A stretch of DNA of 64,000 nt from Pontibacter anaerobius (GCF_026241195.1 NZ_JAPFQO010000011.1:168225-232224), one strand, 5' to 3'. Shown: positions 27,066 through 36,297, counted from the stretch's first letter. A program made the numbers and translations. The notes: generated from the sequence alone by a model not told the origin.

Positions 27066-27982
27066 AATTATTCAGTTTATTTTGATTTAACACAATCCAG
27101 GGTAGCATTTACAGCTACTGGGGTAGCTGTTCTGCTAAGGCAGGGTGGAAGCCAGGGGCCGCAGTATGCGCGGCATCAGGTGTAGTGTGGGGATGTATAA
27201 ACCAAGTATAACTTTGGTTTTAATTAGAAAACTAAAGGTTTTTAAAGCTAAAGTATACTTTATACTTATTTTGTTTATACGGTATTATAGTTGATCAACT
27301 GAATAAAGTTGCAAGAATATCGATATAATTATGCTTAGTGTGTTACTATAAACGTCTACCAAAACACCATGCTATTTAAAAAACGGCTGTTTTCTGCTTC
27401 CTTTTGTCCTGTGTTTAAATCCTGAAAACTCTTTCAGTTGTTGTCATAAATTGGCACTGGAGTCTGTCATGAGTCTGCCTTTCCAAGCTGGGTTAACTGC
27501 TGTAGCCGGTACATATATGTTGCCGAATGTGCTGCTATTGAATCAGACTGGTTGGCAAATTACAGACAGGATAAATGGCAGTAAATTCCAGGTTTGGCCT
27601 TGATTGCGGATGGATGATGGGCAGTGTATGAGCGGGGCGGGGAACATAGGGCTTTCTAGAGCCAAACCATACTTTAAATCCGGCAGTCAACTTAATCTCT
27701 CTTGTATAAAGGTCTTGGTAGCACATAGTGAAGGGTTAACCTGCCGGGTGGAGGCATCCTTTTTCAGCCAGGTTGCTGTACAAAATGACAACCAAACATT
27801 GAGATGTTTACTTAAAATGGAATGCAACTGCCCTGGGATGGGGCAGCGCCTGCCGGGCCGCATTGGGTTAGAAGGGGTGCTGTAAAGTCGAGTTAATACT
27901 AAATACCAAAGCCTCTTTGTGAATGCTTTTTAGTTCCTGTTGATAGAATTTGAGGTTGGCTTAGAATGGCGGCATTCAGATT
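27066..27982. other. Intergenic region upstream of susC, with short palindromes
   Basis: About 0.9 kb without a convincing gene. The part nearest susC must contain its promoter and any operator; a perfect 12-bp palindrome AAAGTATACTTT lies at 27250-27261 and a near-palindrome AACCAA...TTGGTT at about 27199-27218. An open frame at 27604-27885 has Cys-rich unbalanced composition and no recognisable motif, so I do not call it a gene. Confidence 0.5.
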
Positions 27983-28399
27983 TTATTCTTCTGCCACCCT
28001 TGGCGGTATAGAATAGGTACCAACAGCGTGCGCAACGGGCTCGATCATACCTTCCGAATAAATAGTTACCTCCCCAACCGCCAGTCGTTTGCCTAGCTTT
28101 AGCAAACGGCACTCGCCAATTATATCAGCATCGGCGGAGGGCTTACGCAGGAAGTTCATGCTCAGGTTAGTAGTTACGGTCAAGGCTTCCAGACCAATTT
28201 CACCAAGTATAGCCACGTACAGGGCAACATCTGCCACGGCCATCATCACAGGGCCCGACACGGCGCCGCCGGGCCGTAGTTCCTCCACGCCAATCTTATG
28301 CCGCACGATGGCTGACATCGGCCCCACTTCTTCCAATGTTACTTTAGTCTGCGGAAACTCCTTTGCCAGGAACGCTGCTATGTCGTTTTTCAGGCTCAT
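27983..28399 (-). CDS. PaaI-family (hotdog-fold) thioesterase
   Basis: The 138-residue protein has the hotdog domain: LRPGGAVSGPVMMAVADVALYVAI forms the central helix with its Asp, and TTNLSMNFLRKPS and GKRLAVGEVTIYSEG form the sheet. Such enzymes hydrolyse acyl-CoA thioesters; the PaaI subgroup acts on phenylacetyl-type CoA esters in some bacteria. No phenylacetate genes are nearby, so the substrate is unknown. Confidence 0.85.
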   Translation of the reverse strand: MSLKNDIAAFLAKEFPQTKVTLEEVGPMSAIVRHKIGVEELRPGGAVSGPVMMAVADVALYVAILGEIGLEALTVTTNLSMNFLRKPSADADIIGECRLLKLGKRLAVGEVTIYSEGMIEPVAHAVGTYSIPPRVAEE

Positions 28400-28414
28400 G
28401 GGATTAGAAGTTAA

Positions 28415-28482
28415 AAATAAATAAGCCCCATCTTACCCTTATATACATTAGATAGCCAAGAGAAGATGGGACTTATTTATTT
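28415..28482 (-). terminator. Large hairpin between minus-strand genes
   Basis: Arms 28415-28434 and 28463-28482 are complementary over 20 bases with one mismatch, 28-base loop. It lies directly downstream of the 174-residue gene and is probably its terminator. Confidence 0.65.
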
Positions 28483-28492
28483 AATTGTACTT

Positions 28493-29017
28493 TTATTGAT
28501 TATTGTAGTAGCGAGGAACCAACATATCGGAGGTGCTAAGGTACTCAAATGGATTTTTCTCGCTCCAACCAATGTAATCTAGCTTTACCTCTTGTTTGTT
28601 GTTTATATAAAAGCGAAACTCCCAAACCAGTTTGCTGCCTTCATGGTAGGTAATGTAGGTATGCCGGAAATATCTGTCACTGCCCGGTAAGTAAGCTTCT
28701 TCAATCAAGTCAAATCCGCCGATATCTCCATACACGCCATTTGGAGGACTCATGCTGATAATCTCCATCTTCGCTTTATAATCGTTTTTATTCTTAATTC
28801 GTGTGGAGGAGTCCCAGCTTTTACCAAGGCTCTCTACCATAAAATCAGCAATTTTATCATGTCGCTTATTTTTCAGGTCGTTGAAGATGGTGGTAGCTAT
28901 CGTTTTAGCCTCCTGGATTTTGGCAGTAGATGGCCGTTTGGTCAAGTCCGTGCTTTGTGCCAGAGAAGTGGTGAATGCTGCTAAAATTAGCAGTGCAGTG
29001 AGTAAAGTTGATCTCAT
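28493..29017 (-). CDS. Secreted hypothetical protein, possibly NTF2-like (DUF4019-like)
   Basis: The 174-residue protein has a signal peptide (about 1-21, ending SLAQS). The mature part begins with helices (AKTIATTIFNDLKNKRHDKIADFMVE) and ends in strands (RYFRHTYITYHEG, LVWEFRFYINNKQEVKLDYIGW), the helix-then-sheet layout of NTF2-like folds such as DUF4019. That is a guess from layout. No catalytic motif seen. Probably periplasmic. Confidence 0.7.
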   Translation of the reverse strand: MRSTLLTALLILAAFTTSLAQSTDLTKRPSTAKIQEAKTIATTIFNDLKNKRHDKIADFMVESLGKSWDSSTRIKNKNDYKAKMEIISMSPPNGVYGDIGGFDLIEEAYLPGSDRYFRHTYITYHEGSKLVWEFRFYINNKQEVKLDYIGWSEKNPFEYLSTSDMLVPRYYNNQ

Positions 29018-29107
29018 AAAAAAGTTTAAATGAATGAAAGATATAGTGTCTTATCGACTACTGCTGATTAGACAGGCTTAAAGTAAGCATATATAACAAA
29101 AACATGC

Positions 29108-29491
29108 CTATAATACCAGCTGGGCGTGCAGCCTGTGTAGCGTTTCTTCAGCATTATGGCACATGCCTGGATGAACGGCTGATGTCTGCACAATGGTGCT
29201 GCGGTTAGCCGTTAGCCACCTAAAGCGGGAGGCGGTGCCTAGCTGGCCAATGGGGCCGCCCTGCCGGCGTCCGGCGCATACTTTTACGAAAGCCTCCAGT
29301 CGCTCCTGCAGTTCCTGTAAGTTTATGGCATCAGAGAAAGCCAGAAGCCGTTTTTCGTTTAAAGTATACTTTGTTTGCAGAAAACCTTCCGCGGAGCAAA
29401 AAAGTATGACACCCACATTCAGGAATTCCTCGCGCTCCACACGAGGAACCACTCGGATGACAGCGTACTCAAATAAGTGCTTTTCTTGCAT
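29108..29491 (-). CDS. DUF3037 domain protein
   Basis: The 127-residue cytosolic protein matches DUF3037: EYAVIRVVPRVEREEFLNVGVILFC at residues 7-31, then KYTLNEKRLLAF and the late SRFRWLTANRSTIVQTS. I start at ATG 29491, preceded by AAAGGAG at Shine-Dalgarno distance; a TTG six codons earlier is less likely. The start lies inside the 3' end of the HipA-like gene, a 23-base overlap that implies translational coupling. HipA-like/DUF3037 pairs recur in bacteria; joint function is unknown. Confidence 0.87.
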   Translation of the reverse strand: MQEKHLFEYAVIRVVPRVEREEFLNVGVILFCSAEGFLQTKYTLNEKRLLAFSDAINLQELQERLEAFVKVCAGRRQGGPIGQLGTASRFRWLTANRSTIVQTSAVHPGMCHNAEETLHRLHAQLVL

Positions 29492-30269
29492 GTTGCGCTC
29501 CTTTGACAAAGATTTCAGAATGGGAGAGACGGGTCTCTAAAAAAGTGGCGTAGGCCTGGCGGTGCTCCTCAGCTGTTTCAAAGGGAGACTCTACCCCCGT
29601 AAGCCAGGCATCCGGAATCGCGGCAAGTATTGCCTGTATGCGCTCGGGTGTAAGTATGGCACGGGAGGCTTTGTCTACCGCATCCAGTTCAGAGGCTTGC
29701 GGCAACAGCACATGGTCCTTTATCTGGGCAAAAGGTTTTTTAGCCTGTTCTTCATAGTTGCTCCAGGCGTGATGGAAGTACAAAGCGGCGCCGTGGTCGA
29801 TGAGCCATAGCTCTTTCTTCCACATCAGCATATTGGTGTTGCGGGCGGTGCGGTCTACGTTGGTAACCAGGCAATCCATCCATACAATTTGGGAGGCTAG
29901 TGTAGCGTCAAGAGTCGTTACAACAGGGTCAAAGGTGATAGCGCCGGAGAGGTAGTGCAGCGCCAGGTTCAATCCTTCGCTGGCCCGCAACAGGTCCTGT
30001 ATCTCCTCATCCGGCTCGGTGCGCCCGAATGCCTCGTCCAGGGTAGCAAACACGATCTCTGGTATCTGAAAACCCAATGCACGGGCTATTTCCCCCACAA
30101 TCAGCTCGGAGATCAACACCTTCACACCCTGGCCCGCACCCCGGAACTTGAGCACGTACAGGAAATCGTCATCGGCTTCCACAATGGCCGGCAGAGAACC
30201 GCCTTCGCGCAGGGGCGTGACGTAGCGCGTCACTTCCACGGTCCTTATTTCTGGTGGATTATACTTCAT
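29469..30269 (-). CDS. HipA-like kinase-fold protein
   Basis: The 266-residue protein has the HipA kinase fold without the usual N-terminal subdomain. YVLKFRGAGQGVKVLISELI carries the ATP-lysine; ASQIVWMDCLVTNVDRTARNTNML resembles the catalytic loop (Asp of NVDR.ARN), and LWLIDHGAALYF supplies the metal-binding Asp. It is much shorter than classic HipA (about 440). No HipB-like regulator is next to it; the partner is DUF3037. It may phosphorylate a protein target, but this is inference. Confidence 0.82.
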   Translation of the reverse strand: MKYNPPEIRTVEVTRYVTPLREGGSLPAIVEADDDFLYVLKFRGAGQGVKVLISELIVGEIARALGFQIPEIVFATLDEAFGRTEPDEEIQDLLRASEGLNLALHYLSGAITFDPVVTTLDATLASQIVWMDCLVTNVDRTARNTNMLMWKKELWLIDHGAALYFHHAWSNYEEQAKKPFAQIKDHVLLPQASELDAVDKASRAILTPERIQAILAAIPDAWLTGVESPFETAEEHRQAYATFLETRLSHSEIFVKGAQHARKALI

Positions 30270-30316
30270 AGGTCAGAATTCTCATTCAAATTTAATAGAG
30301 GCTGATTTCTTAATTA

Positions 30317-30787
30317 TCAGGTTTTAGCCGCTTCAGCCGACAGGCTTTTCTGCATGCACACACTGCTTTCAACGCCGGCGTACTGTCCATAGTTAGGGAT
30401 ATAAGTATAACTACTTTTCTCGTACAGCCTGATGGCTTCTGGTTGCTTTCTGCCTGTTTCAAGTATGCAGTAAGTATACCCTAACTCTTTTGCCCATTGC
30501 TCCAGTTCCAGCAGTACTTTCCCGGCGATGCCCTGCCCACGGTGATGCTCTTGTACAAACATACGCTTTACCTCGGCAACGCAAGTTGTATAGTATTTTA
30601 TGGCACCGCAAGCCACTGGCAAGCCTTCTTTGTAAGCCACCACTACATGGTGAGTCTTGTCGAGCTTATTGTACTGTGCAAAAAAGGCATGCTCTTCGCC
30701 GTCTCGTTGGCGCAGGTCCTGGTCCAGCAGTGCAACCAGGCTGCGGAAATCTAGATTATCGGAATCGGTTCTGATGAGCTGGATCAT
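30317..30787 (-). CDS. GNAT-family N-acetyltransferase
   Basis: The 156-residue protein has the GNAT acetyl-CoA-binding motif HHRGQGIAGKVLLELE (about 98-113, Q/RxxGxG/A) and the preceding strand EVKRMFVQ. The end (YEKSSYTYIPNYGQYAG) fits the family. The acetyl acceptor is unknown. It is 35 bases upstream (in transcription) of nothing obvious; the MATE gene precedes it by 64 bases on the same strand. Confidence 0.87.
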   Translation of the reverse strand: MIQLIRTDSDNLDFRSLVALLDQDLRQRDGEEHAFFAQYNKLDKTHHVVVAYKEGLPVACGAIKYYTTCVAEVKRMFVQEHHRGQGIAGKVLLELEQWAKELGYTYCILETGRKQPEAIRLYEKSSYTYIPNYGQYAGVESSVCMQKSLSAEAAKT

Positions 30788-30851
30788 CGGGTTTTCATGT
30801 GATTTATACTTTACAGGGCAAGTATAAGCAAGAAATTGGGAAGTAGCGCCA

Positions 30852-32246
30852 TCATACTTTTACCTGCTTCCAGGTTCCTCGCCGGAAAAGCCACCAGCTT
30901 ACCAATGCATGAAAAGAGTGGCAAAAGGCAATAGCCATGAATACACCGGTGGAATTAAGGTCAAAGTAAATGGCCAAAGTATAAGCTAGCGGAATTTCCA
31001 TCAGCCACAGCACCAGGATGTTGATGAAGGCGGGCGTTTTGGTATCGCCCGCCCCGTTAAAAGCTTGCACCATCACCATACCAAGCCCAAAGAAGATATA
31101 GCCTAAGGTGATGACCTGCAACGCCTTCGAGGCTATTTTAATCACTTCAGCATCATCGGCAAAAAAGTCAGAGAGATGCTCCCCGAAAAGTAAGAACAGG
31201 AGGGTGACGCCCCCCATAAAGATCATGTTATAGCGGGCTGTGAGCCAAACGGCCAGTTCTGCTCTTTTAGCTTTTCTGGCACCCAGATTCTGGCCTACCA
31301 GTGTAGCTGCCGCAGAGGATAGGCCCCAGGCAGGCAGCAGCGCGAAAATAATGACCCGGAAGGCGATGGTATAGCCGGCCAGAGCATTGCTACCGAATTC
31401 CGCAATGAGGCGTGTCAGGAAGATCCAACTGGCCGAGTCGATGAGGTACTGGCCCACGCCGCCGGAAGACAGTTTCAGGATGCGGTAGATTACCCCAAGG
31501 CTGATGACCAGGTTACTGCCCGTGATCTTGAGCAGGTGCCTGCCGTTAAAAAGGTGGTAAAGCTGGTACAGCACGCCCAGGCTGCGGCCGGTGGTAGTGG
31601 CCCATGCCGCGCCCTCCAGCCCAAGCCCCTCTACACTTCCAATACCGAAGATCAGGAGCGGGTCCAGGATGATGTTGGCTCCATTGGCCAGCCAGAGGGT
31701 ACGCATGGCCAGGTGCGGCTGACCGGCCCCGCGAAAAGCCCCGTTTATCAGGAAGAGCAGGATGATAGCAATGTTACCGGCAAAAATAACCCGGGCATAG
31801 CCAACGCCACCCGTGATGACTTCCGGCGCAGCGCCCATCAGCATCAGGGTTTCTCCTGCATAATAAGTAGCTATACCACCCATCAGCAGGGCCAAGGCCA
31901 CACCCGTCACGATCAGCTGAAAAGTTATACTCCCGGCCTCTTTATACTTCTTTTCCCCGACCCTCCGCGATACCATGGCGGTTGCGGCAATGCTGATGCC
32001 CATGCCCACGGCATAAATGATCATGAGCACCGACTCTGTGAGCCCCACCGTGGCCAGAGCGTTGGAGCCCAGTTTGCCTACAAAAAAGATGTCCACGATG
32101 GCAAACAGCGACTCCATCACCATCTCCAGGATCATCGGTATAGCCAGGAGGACAATGCTCTGCTTTATGCCGAGGGTGGTATAATCATGCTCCTGACCCT
32201 TCACGGCAGACCACACAAGCTGCAGAAGACCTTTTATGTTGGGCAT
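30852..32246 (-). CDS. MATE-family multidrug/toxin efflux transporter
   Basis: The 464-residue inner-membrane protein has about 12 hydrophobic segments in two homologous halves. The first begins with SIVLLAIPMILEMVMESLFAIVDIFFVGKLG, where the conserved P, D and G fit the MATE helix-1/2 region; the second half starts near VIYRILKLSSGGVGQYL. LVGQNLGARKAKRAELAVW is the family's half-repeat loop. These transporters export cationic compounds using sodium or proton gradients. Substrate unknown. Confidence 0.92.
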   Translation of the reverse strand: MPNIKGLLQLVWSAVKGQEHDYTTLGIKQSIVLLAIPMILEMVMESLFAIVDIFFVGKLGSNALATVGLTESVLMIIYAVGMGISIAATAMVSRRVGEKKYKEAGSITFQLIVTGVALALLMGGIATYYAGETLMLMGAAPEVITGGVGYARVIFAGNIAIILLFLINGAFRGAGQPHLAMRTLWLANGANIILDPLLIFGIGSVEGLGLEGAAWATTTGRSLGVLYQLYHLFNGRHLLKITGSNLVISLGVIYRILKLSSGGVGQYLIDSASWIFLTRLIAEFGSNALAGYTIAFRVIIFALLPAWGLSSAAATLVGQNLGARKAKRAELAVWLTARYNMIFMGGVTLLFLLFGEHLSDFFADDAEVIKIASKALQVITLGYIFFGLGMVMVQAFNGAGDTKTPAFINILVLWLMEIPLAYTLAIYFDLNSTGVFMAIAFCHSFHALVSWWLFRRGTWKQVKV

Positions 32247-32300
32247 AGGAGAAGATTTCAGGGTATAATGTCTTTACTGCTTCAGCAGGTATTTGACTTA

Positions 32301-32729
32301 TCAGGTAAGTATAAGCTTCATGTTCTTTACAGGCAGAAAGTACTTGTGTTGAACAGATGAGGATCCAGGCCTCTCTTCGTGCACCAGGCAAGTTTCCAGC
32401 ACATTACCGTCAGGATCATAGAAAAAGAAGAAACTCACATAATCGTCTTTGATCATTTCTTCTGCCACAGTTCCTTTCAGCTCAAGCTCCTGCCTTAGCG
32501 CAACTGCGTCTGGTGTCCTGAAGATGGGGTAGGAGGCTGCCTCTTTAACAGGCTTTATAGCTGCCTCTGTTTGCCACAGCCTTAAGCTTGTCGGCCAGGA
32601 GGTATCAAGTACAACAAACTTTGACACGGCATTATCTAAGCTAATGGCAAAGCCTACCTTGTCCTGATACCACTCCTTAGATAACGCAACATCTTAGACC
32701 AGAACAATAACGTTGTCAATGCCCTGTAA
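32301..32729 (-). pseudogene. VOC-family (glyoxalase-like) gene with in-frame stop and no start codon
   Basis: Reading minus-strand from 32729 gives LQGIDNVIVLV, then TAA (32696-32694), then DVALSKEWYQDKVGFAISLD and on through FRTPDAVALRQELE and FFFYDPDGNVLETCL without a frame change. This is one continuous VOC domain with a nonsense codon after the first strand. No ATG, GTG or TTG precedes the first strand in frame. A shortened product from GTG at 32627 is possible but would lack the first betaalphabeta half. VOC proteins bind a metal and act on small molecules; this copy is probably dead. Confidence 0.75.
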
Positions 32730-32761
32730 AAGTGGGTTTGGTAAAGTCTTTTGTGCTACAC

Positions 32762-33217
32762 TTATACTTCTACAGCAATTTTCAGCACCACTTTCCGTAC
32801 CACGCGTTCTCCTGTCACCATGGCGGCGTGGGCATCGTCGGGGAAAAAAATGGTGAAGGAGCCTGCCGGTACATCAAACCAGTTGTCTGTCCTGTCAGGG
32901 AAGAAGGCCGCGTCGCGCTCTTCTCTATAAGGGTCATTGGGTTCGCTACACAGGGCGAGGTCTTTCCAGCCCATGTGGTCGGTGCCAGAAATAATGTACT
33001 GGATATCGATGTACTTGCGGTGCACTTCCAGTTTATACTCCTGCTCCGACACGCCGCGGTCATTTGAGACTATTGCAAACAGTTTTTTGCCTTCTATTTC
33101 GTGCATACCGGTGGGTTCCGTCATTAAGTCGGTTTGCTGCAGATACCAAAAAGCCTGCTCAAAAAGCGGGTGCATGCAGGTATAGCGTAAGGCGTTGGGG
33201 AGTTTGTCGAGAACCAT
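32762..33217 (-). CDS. YhcH/YjgK/YiaL-family protein
   Basis: The 151-residue protein is a cupin-like beta-sandwich of the YhcH family. The metal-binding pattern is visible as EVHRKYIDIQYIISG (about 65-79) and FFPDDAHAAMVTG. Family members are linked to sialic-acid or other sugar catabolism (possible anomerase or isomerase roles). No sugar-catabolic genes are alongside. Complete. Confidence 0.9.
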   Translation of the reverse strand: MVLDKLPNALRYTCMHPLFEQAFWYLQQTDLMTEPTGMHEIEGKKLFAIVSNDRGVSEQEYKLEVHRKYIDIQYIISGTDHMGWKDLALCSEPNDPYREERDAAFFPDRTDNWFDVPAGSFTIFFPDDAHAAMVTGERVVRKVVLKIAVEV

Positions 33218-33360
33218 GTCGCGTTAAAAGTTAAAATTTATAGAATCAGAAAGTCCTAAACAGAGGCGCAAAGCTTAATGTATTTAGCGCATTGTAAATA
33301 CTTGGGTTAACTGCTGAAAAAACGAACAAAACAGCCCTGCTTACTTGTTATAGATATTGC

Positions 33361-33368
33361 TAATTTTG
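33361..33368 (+). promoter_or_regulatory. -7 promoter element for mutS2
   Basis: TAATTTTG matches TAnnTTTG, 21 bases before the TTG start at 33390. Confidence 0.5.
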
Positions 33369-33389
33369 CAGTAAATTAAAAGATAAGAA

Positions 33390-35786
33390 TTGATCTATCC
33401 AGAAAACTTTGAAATAAAAATTGGGTTTGCGCAGGTGCGCGAGATGCTTTCAGAGCTTTGCCTTAGCCCGCTGGGCCGCCACTTTGTAAACCGTATGCAA
33501 TTCCTGAACCGCCACGACCTGGTGGAGCGGTTGCTGCAACAAACCGAAGAATTTAAACAACTGCTGGAGTCGGATGCCGAAATTCCGCTGCAGCATTACT
33601 ACGACCCAACCGCCTACCTCGACCGCGCTGCCATTGAGGGGACTTACCTGGACGTAACGCAGTTTTTCGAGATCAAGATGTCGCTGCGCACGATACGTGA
33701 TTCGCTGCGCTTTATCTCGGAGCCAGAAGAGGGACAGTATGAGGCTTTGAAAGCTTTGGGTGCCAATATTAGTGTAGAGCGCTCGCTGCTGGCCGCTTTG
33801 GATAAAGTAGTGGACGATGCCGGTGCCGTGCGGGATGATGCCACGCCGGAACTGCAGCGCCTCAAGCGCGACCTGATTGCGCAACAGGCTGTCTTGCGTA
33901 AGACTATTTCATCTATACTTAGACACGCTAAAAACGAAGGCTGGACGCCCTCTGATGTAGAGCCGACCATCCGTGGTGGCCGTTTGGTTATACCTGTAAT
34001 TGCCGAGCATAAGCGCCGCATCAAAGGCCTGATCCACGATGAGTCGAATACGGGGCAGACGGTATACATCGAGCCGGAGTCTATCTTCGAGCTCAACAAT
34101 GATATTAAGGACCTGGAGAACGCTTACCACCGCGAGCTGATCCGGATTTTGGTTGGGCTCACCAACACGCTTCGACACCATATCCCGGAGTTGCGCAAAG
34201 CTTACCAATACCTCGGTCTGCTTGATTTTATCCGGGCAAAGGCCGCTTTTGCACGCCGCATAGAAGCTACTAAACCTACGCTGCAGAAGTACTCGCTTAT
34301 TAACTGGAAGCAGGCATTTCACCCGTTGTTGTACCTGGCGCACCGCCAGATTGGCAAACCAACCGTGCCGATGGACCTGGAACTGAACCGTGACCAGCGT
34401 ATACTGCTGATCTCAGGCCCGAACGCCGGCGGTAAGTCGGTGAGCCTGAAAACGGTGGGCCTGGTGCAGTACATGTTGCAGTGTGGTTTACTGATTCCGG
34501 CTGCGGATGGCTCAGAAGCAGGCATCTTCCATGATATCTTTATTGATATCGGGGATGAGCAGTCTATCGAGAACGACCTTAGTACCTATAGCTCGCACCT
34601 CACCAACATGAAGAAGTTTGTAACGGTGGCCGATAAGCGCAGCCTGGTGCTGATAGACGAGTTTGGTACCGGTACCGAGCCTATACTTGGTGGTGCCATT
34701 GCCGAGGCGGTGCTGCAAAACCTGAACGACAGCAGTGTGTTCGGCGTCATTACCACGCACTATACCAACCTGAAGAACTATGCAGAGCGCACACCTGGTA
34801 TCGTGAACGGGGCCATGCGCTACGACCATAAGCACCTGCAGCCGCTTTACCAGTTAGAGATCGGTAAGCCGGGTTCTTCCTTTGCCATCGAGATTGCCCA
34901 GAAGATCGGCCTGCCAAAGCACATCATCGACAGGGCTAGCAAGCTGGTGGGTAAGGACAAGATCCGCTACGACCGATTGCTGGAGGAACTGGAAACGGAG
35001 AAGCAGGAACTGGAGAAAAAGACTCGCGAGGCAGCCAAGCTGGAAGAGAAACTGAAGCGCCAGGTGAAAGACTACAGCGACCTGAAGAACTTCTTGGAAG
35101 ACAGCAAGCAGGACATTATGCGCGAGGCCAAGGGCAAAGCCAAACTTCTTCTGAAAGATGCCAACCAGAAGATAGAGTCTACCATTCAGCAGATAAAACA
35201 GAGCCAGGCGGAGAAGGAGAAAACCAAAGAGGCGCGTCGCGAGTTGGAGACCTTTGCCCAGGAAGTACGCAAAGAGGAGCCACGACCAGCACACAAACGC
35301 ATCGCCAACGGAAGTATAAAAGAAGGCGACAATGTGGCGCTGGTAGGGCAGGACTCGGTAGGGCAGGTGGTAAGCATCAAAGGCAAAACTGCTGAGGTAC
35401 TTTTCGGAGGCCTTAAAACCATTGTGAAGGTAGATAACCTGGAGCGGGTAGAGGGGCAGGTGGCTAAGCAGAAAAAGGCCAAAGCAGAAAATGCAGGTGG
35501 TGGCTTTAGCCGGGGCATGAACATGACAAAGCGCATGGCTGATTTCACCAACACCCTCGATATTCGTGGGGAGTATGCCGAAGAGGCCCTGACCAGAGTG
35601 ATGAATTTCACGGATGAAGCGCTGATGTTGGGTATACCAGAGATTAAGATCATCCACGGCCGTGGCAATGGTGTGCTGCGCCAGGTTGTGCGCGACTACC
35701 TATACTCGGTGCGCGAGGTGGCCAGTGTGGGTAACGAGGCCGAAGAGCGCGGCGGCGATGGTGCTACTTTGGCTGTGCTGAAATAA
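33390..35786 (+). CDS. mutS2: MutS2 family ATPase/endonuclease with Smr domain
   Basis: The 798-residue protein has the MutS2 layout: clamp/lever helices (about 1-320), ABC ATPase with Walker A GPNAGGKS (343-350) and Walker B LVLIDEFGTGTEP, a long coiled coil (about 520-620, e.g. LETEKQELEKKTREAAKLEEK) and a C-terminal Smr nuclease domain with LDIRGEYAEEAL and IIHGRGNGVLR. Unlike MutS it lacks the mismatch-binding domain; MutS2 suppresses recombination and rescues collided ribosomes in other bacteria. Start codon is TTG; no ATG fits the conserved N-terminus (YPENFEIKIGF). Confidence 0.95.
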   Translation: MIYPENFEIKIGFAQVREMLSELCLSPLGRHFVNRMQFLNRHDLVERLLQQTEEFKQLLESDAEIPLQHYYDPTAYLDRAAIEGTYLDVTQFFEIKMSLRTIRDSLRFISEPEEGQYEALKALGANISVERSLLAALDKVVDDAGAVRDDATPELQRLKRDLIAQQAVLRKTISSILRHAKNEGWTPSDVEPTIRGGRLVIPVIAEHKRRIKGLIHDESNTGQTVYIEPESIFELNNDIKDLENAYHRELIRILVGLTNTLRHHIPELRKAYQYLGLLDFIRAKAAFARRIEATKPTLQKYSLINWKQAFHPLLYLAHRQIGKPTVPMDLELNRDQRILLISGPNAGGKSVSLKTVGLVQYMLQCGLLIPAADGSEAGIFHDIFIDIGDEQSIENDLSTYSSHLTNMKKFVTVADKRSLVLIDEFGTGTEPILGGAIAEAVLQNLNDSSVFGVITTHYTNLKNYAERTPGIVNGAMRYDHKHLQPLYQLEIGKPGSSFAIEIAQKIGLPKHIIDRASKLVGKDKIRYDRLLEELETEKQELEKKTREAAKLEEKLKRQVKDYSDLKNFLEDSKQDIMREAKGKAKLLLKDANQKIESTIQQIKQSQAEKEKTKEARRELETFAQEVRKEEPRPAHKRIANGSIKEGDNVALVGQDSVGQVVSIKGKTAEVLFGGLKTIVKVDNLERVEGQVAKQKKAKAENAGGGFSRGMNMTKRMADFTNTLDIRGEYAEEALTRVMNFTDEALMLGIPEIKIIHGRGNGVLRQVVRDYLYSVREVASVGNEAEERGGDGATLAVLK

Positions 35787-35794
35787 GGCAAAGA

Positions 35795-35846
35795 AAGTAT
35801 AAACAGCAAAGGCTCCTGAATTCAGGAGCCTTTGCTGTTTATACTT
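35795..35846. terminator. 52-base perfect palindrome terminator with AAGTATA/TATACTT ends
   Basis: Arms 35795-35820 and 35821-35846 are perfect reverse complements without spacer (a loop of at least 4 bases would form at the centre). Ends read AAGTATAAACAGCAAAGG, close to the stem of the terminator at 22442. Confidence 0.92.
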
Positions 35847-35856
35847 AAAAAAAGTG

Positions 35857-36297
35857 TTATCGCTTCAATCGGATCTCACCTTCCAGCGACATGTAACCTT
35901 CTGAATCGATAGAAACTTCACCATCCATGTAAAGCTCAGAAGAAGTCAGTTTGTTTATTGTGAAGATTGTTTCATCTTCTGTACCTTCATCAAGTATAAT
36001 TGTTTGCTCGCCACTGCCAAACTCCCAGTTGCCTGATTGTACCAGATCGCCATCATACTTCATCGTATAAGAGCCGTCTTTTGAAAAGTTGGCTTTTGAT
36101 TTGGCTACCTTATAGCCAAATTCTACTAGTTGATCTGTCACATTCATACCTGAGGTCCAGAACTGGTGTCCTGTCCATTCGCCACCTGTTAGTAGATCCA
36201 TTTTAGATAGATCTGCATCATCATCTTTACTACAGCTAACCAGTGTCAGCATGAGCAGAGAAGCGAATAAAAATGTAAGTAATTTAAGCTTGTTCAT
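35857..36297 (-). CDS. Lipocalin-like lipoprotein, probably surface-exposed
   Basis: The 146-residue protein has a lipoprotein signal with Cys22 (LVSC). The next residues are SKDDD, which fit the Bacteroidota lipoprotein export signal (Lys/acidic cluster) for surface display. The mature part has the lipocalin-like pattern LLTGGEWTGHQF, FSKDGSYTMKYDGD, GNWEFGSGEQTIIL, LTSSELYMDGE. Ligand unknown. It is a paralogue of the next gene upstream, 13 bases away, so both form one transcript. Confidence 0.8.
   Translation of the reverse strand: MNKLKLLTFLFASLLMLTLVSCSKDDDADLSKMDLLTGGEWTGHQFWTSGMNVTDQLVEFGYKVAKSKANFSKDGSYTMKYDGDLVQSGNWEFGSGEQTIILDEGTEDETIFTINKLTSSELYMDGEVSIDSEGYMSLEGEIRLKR

Noticed and set aside
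27604..27885. 93-codon open frame upstream of susC
   Set aside because: Odd composition, no motif, no promoter or terminator; probably chance.
31536..32360. 274-codon open frame on the plus strand
   Set aside because: Antisense to the MATE transporter gene; no family features.
34854..35657. 267-codon open frame on the minus strand
   Set aside because: Antisense to mutS2; leucine-rich shadow without motif.
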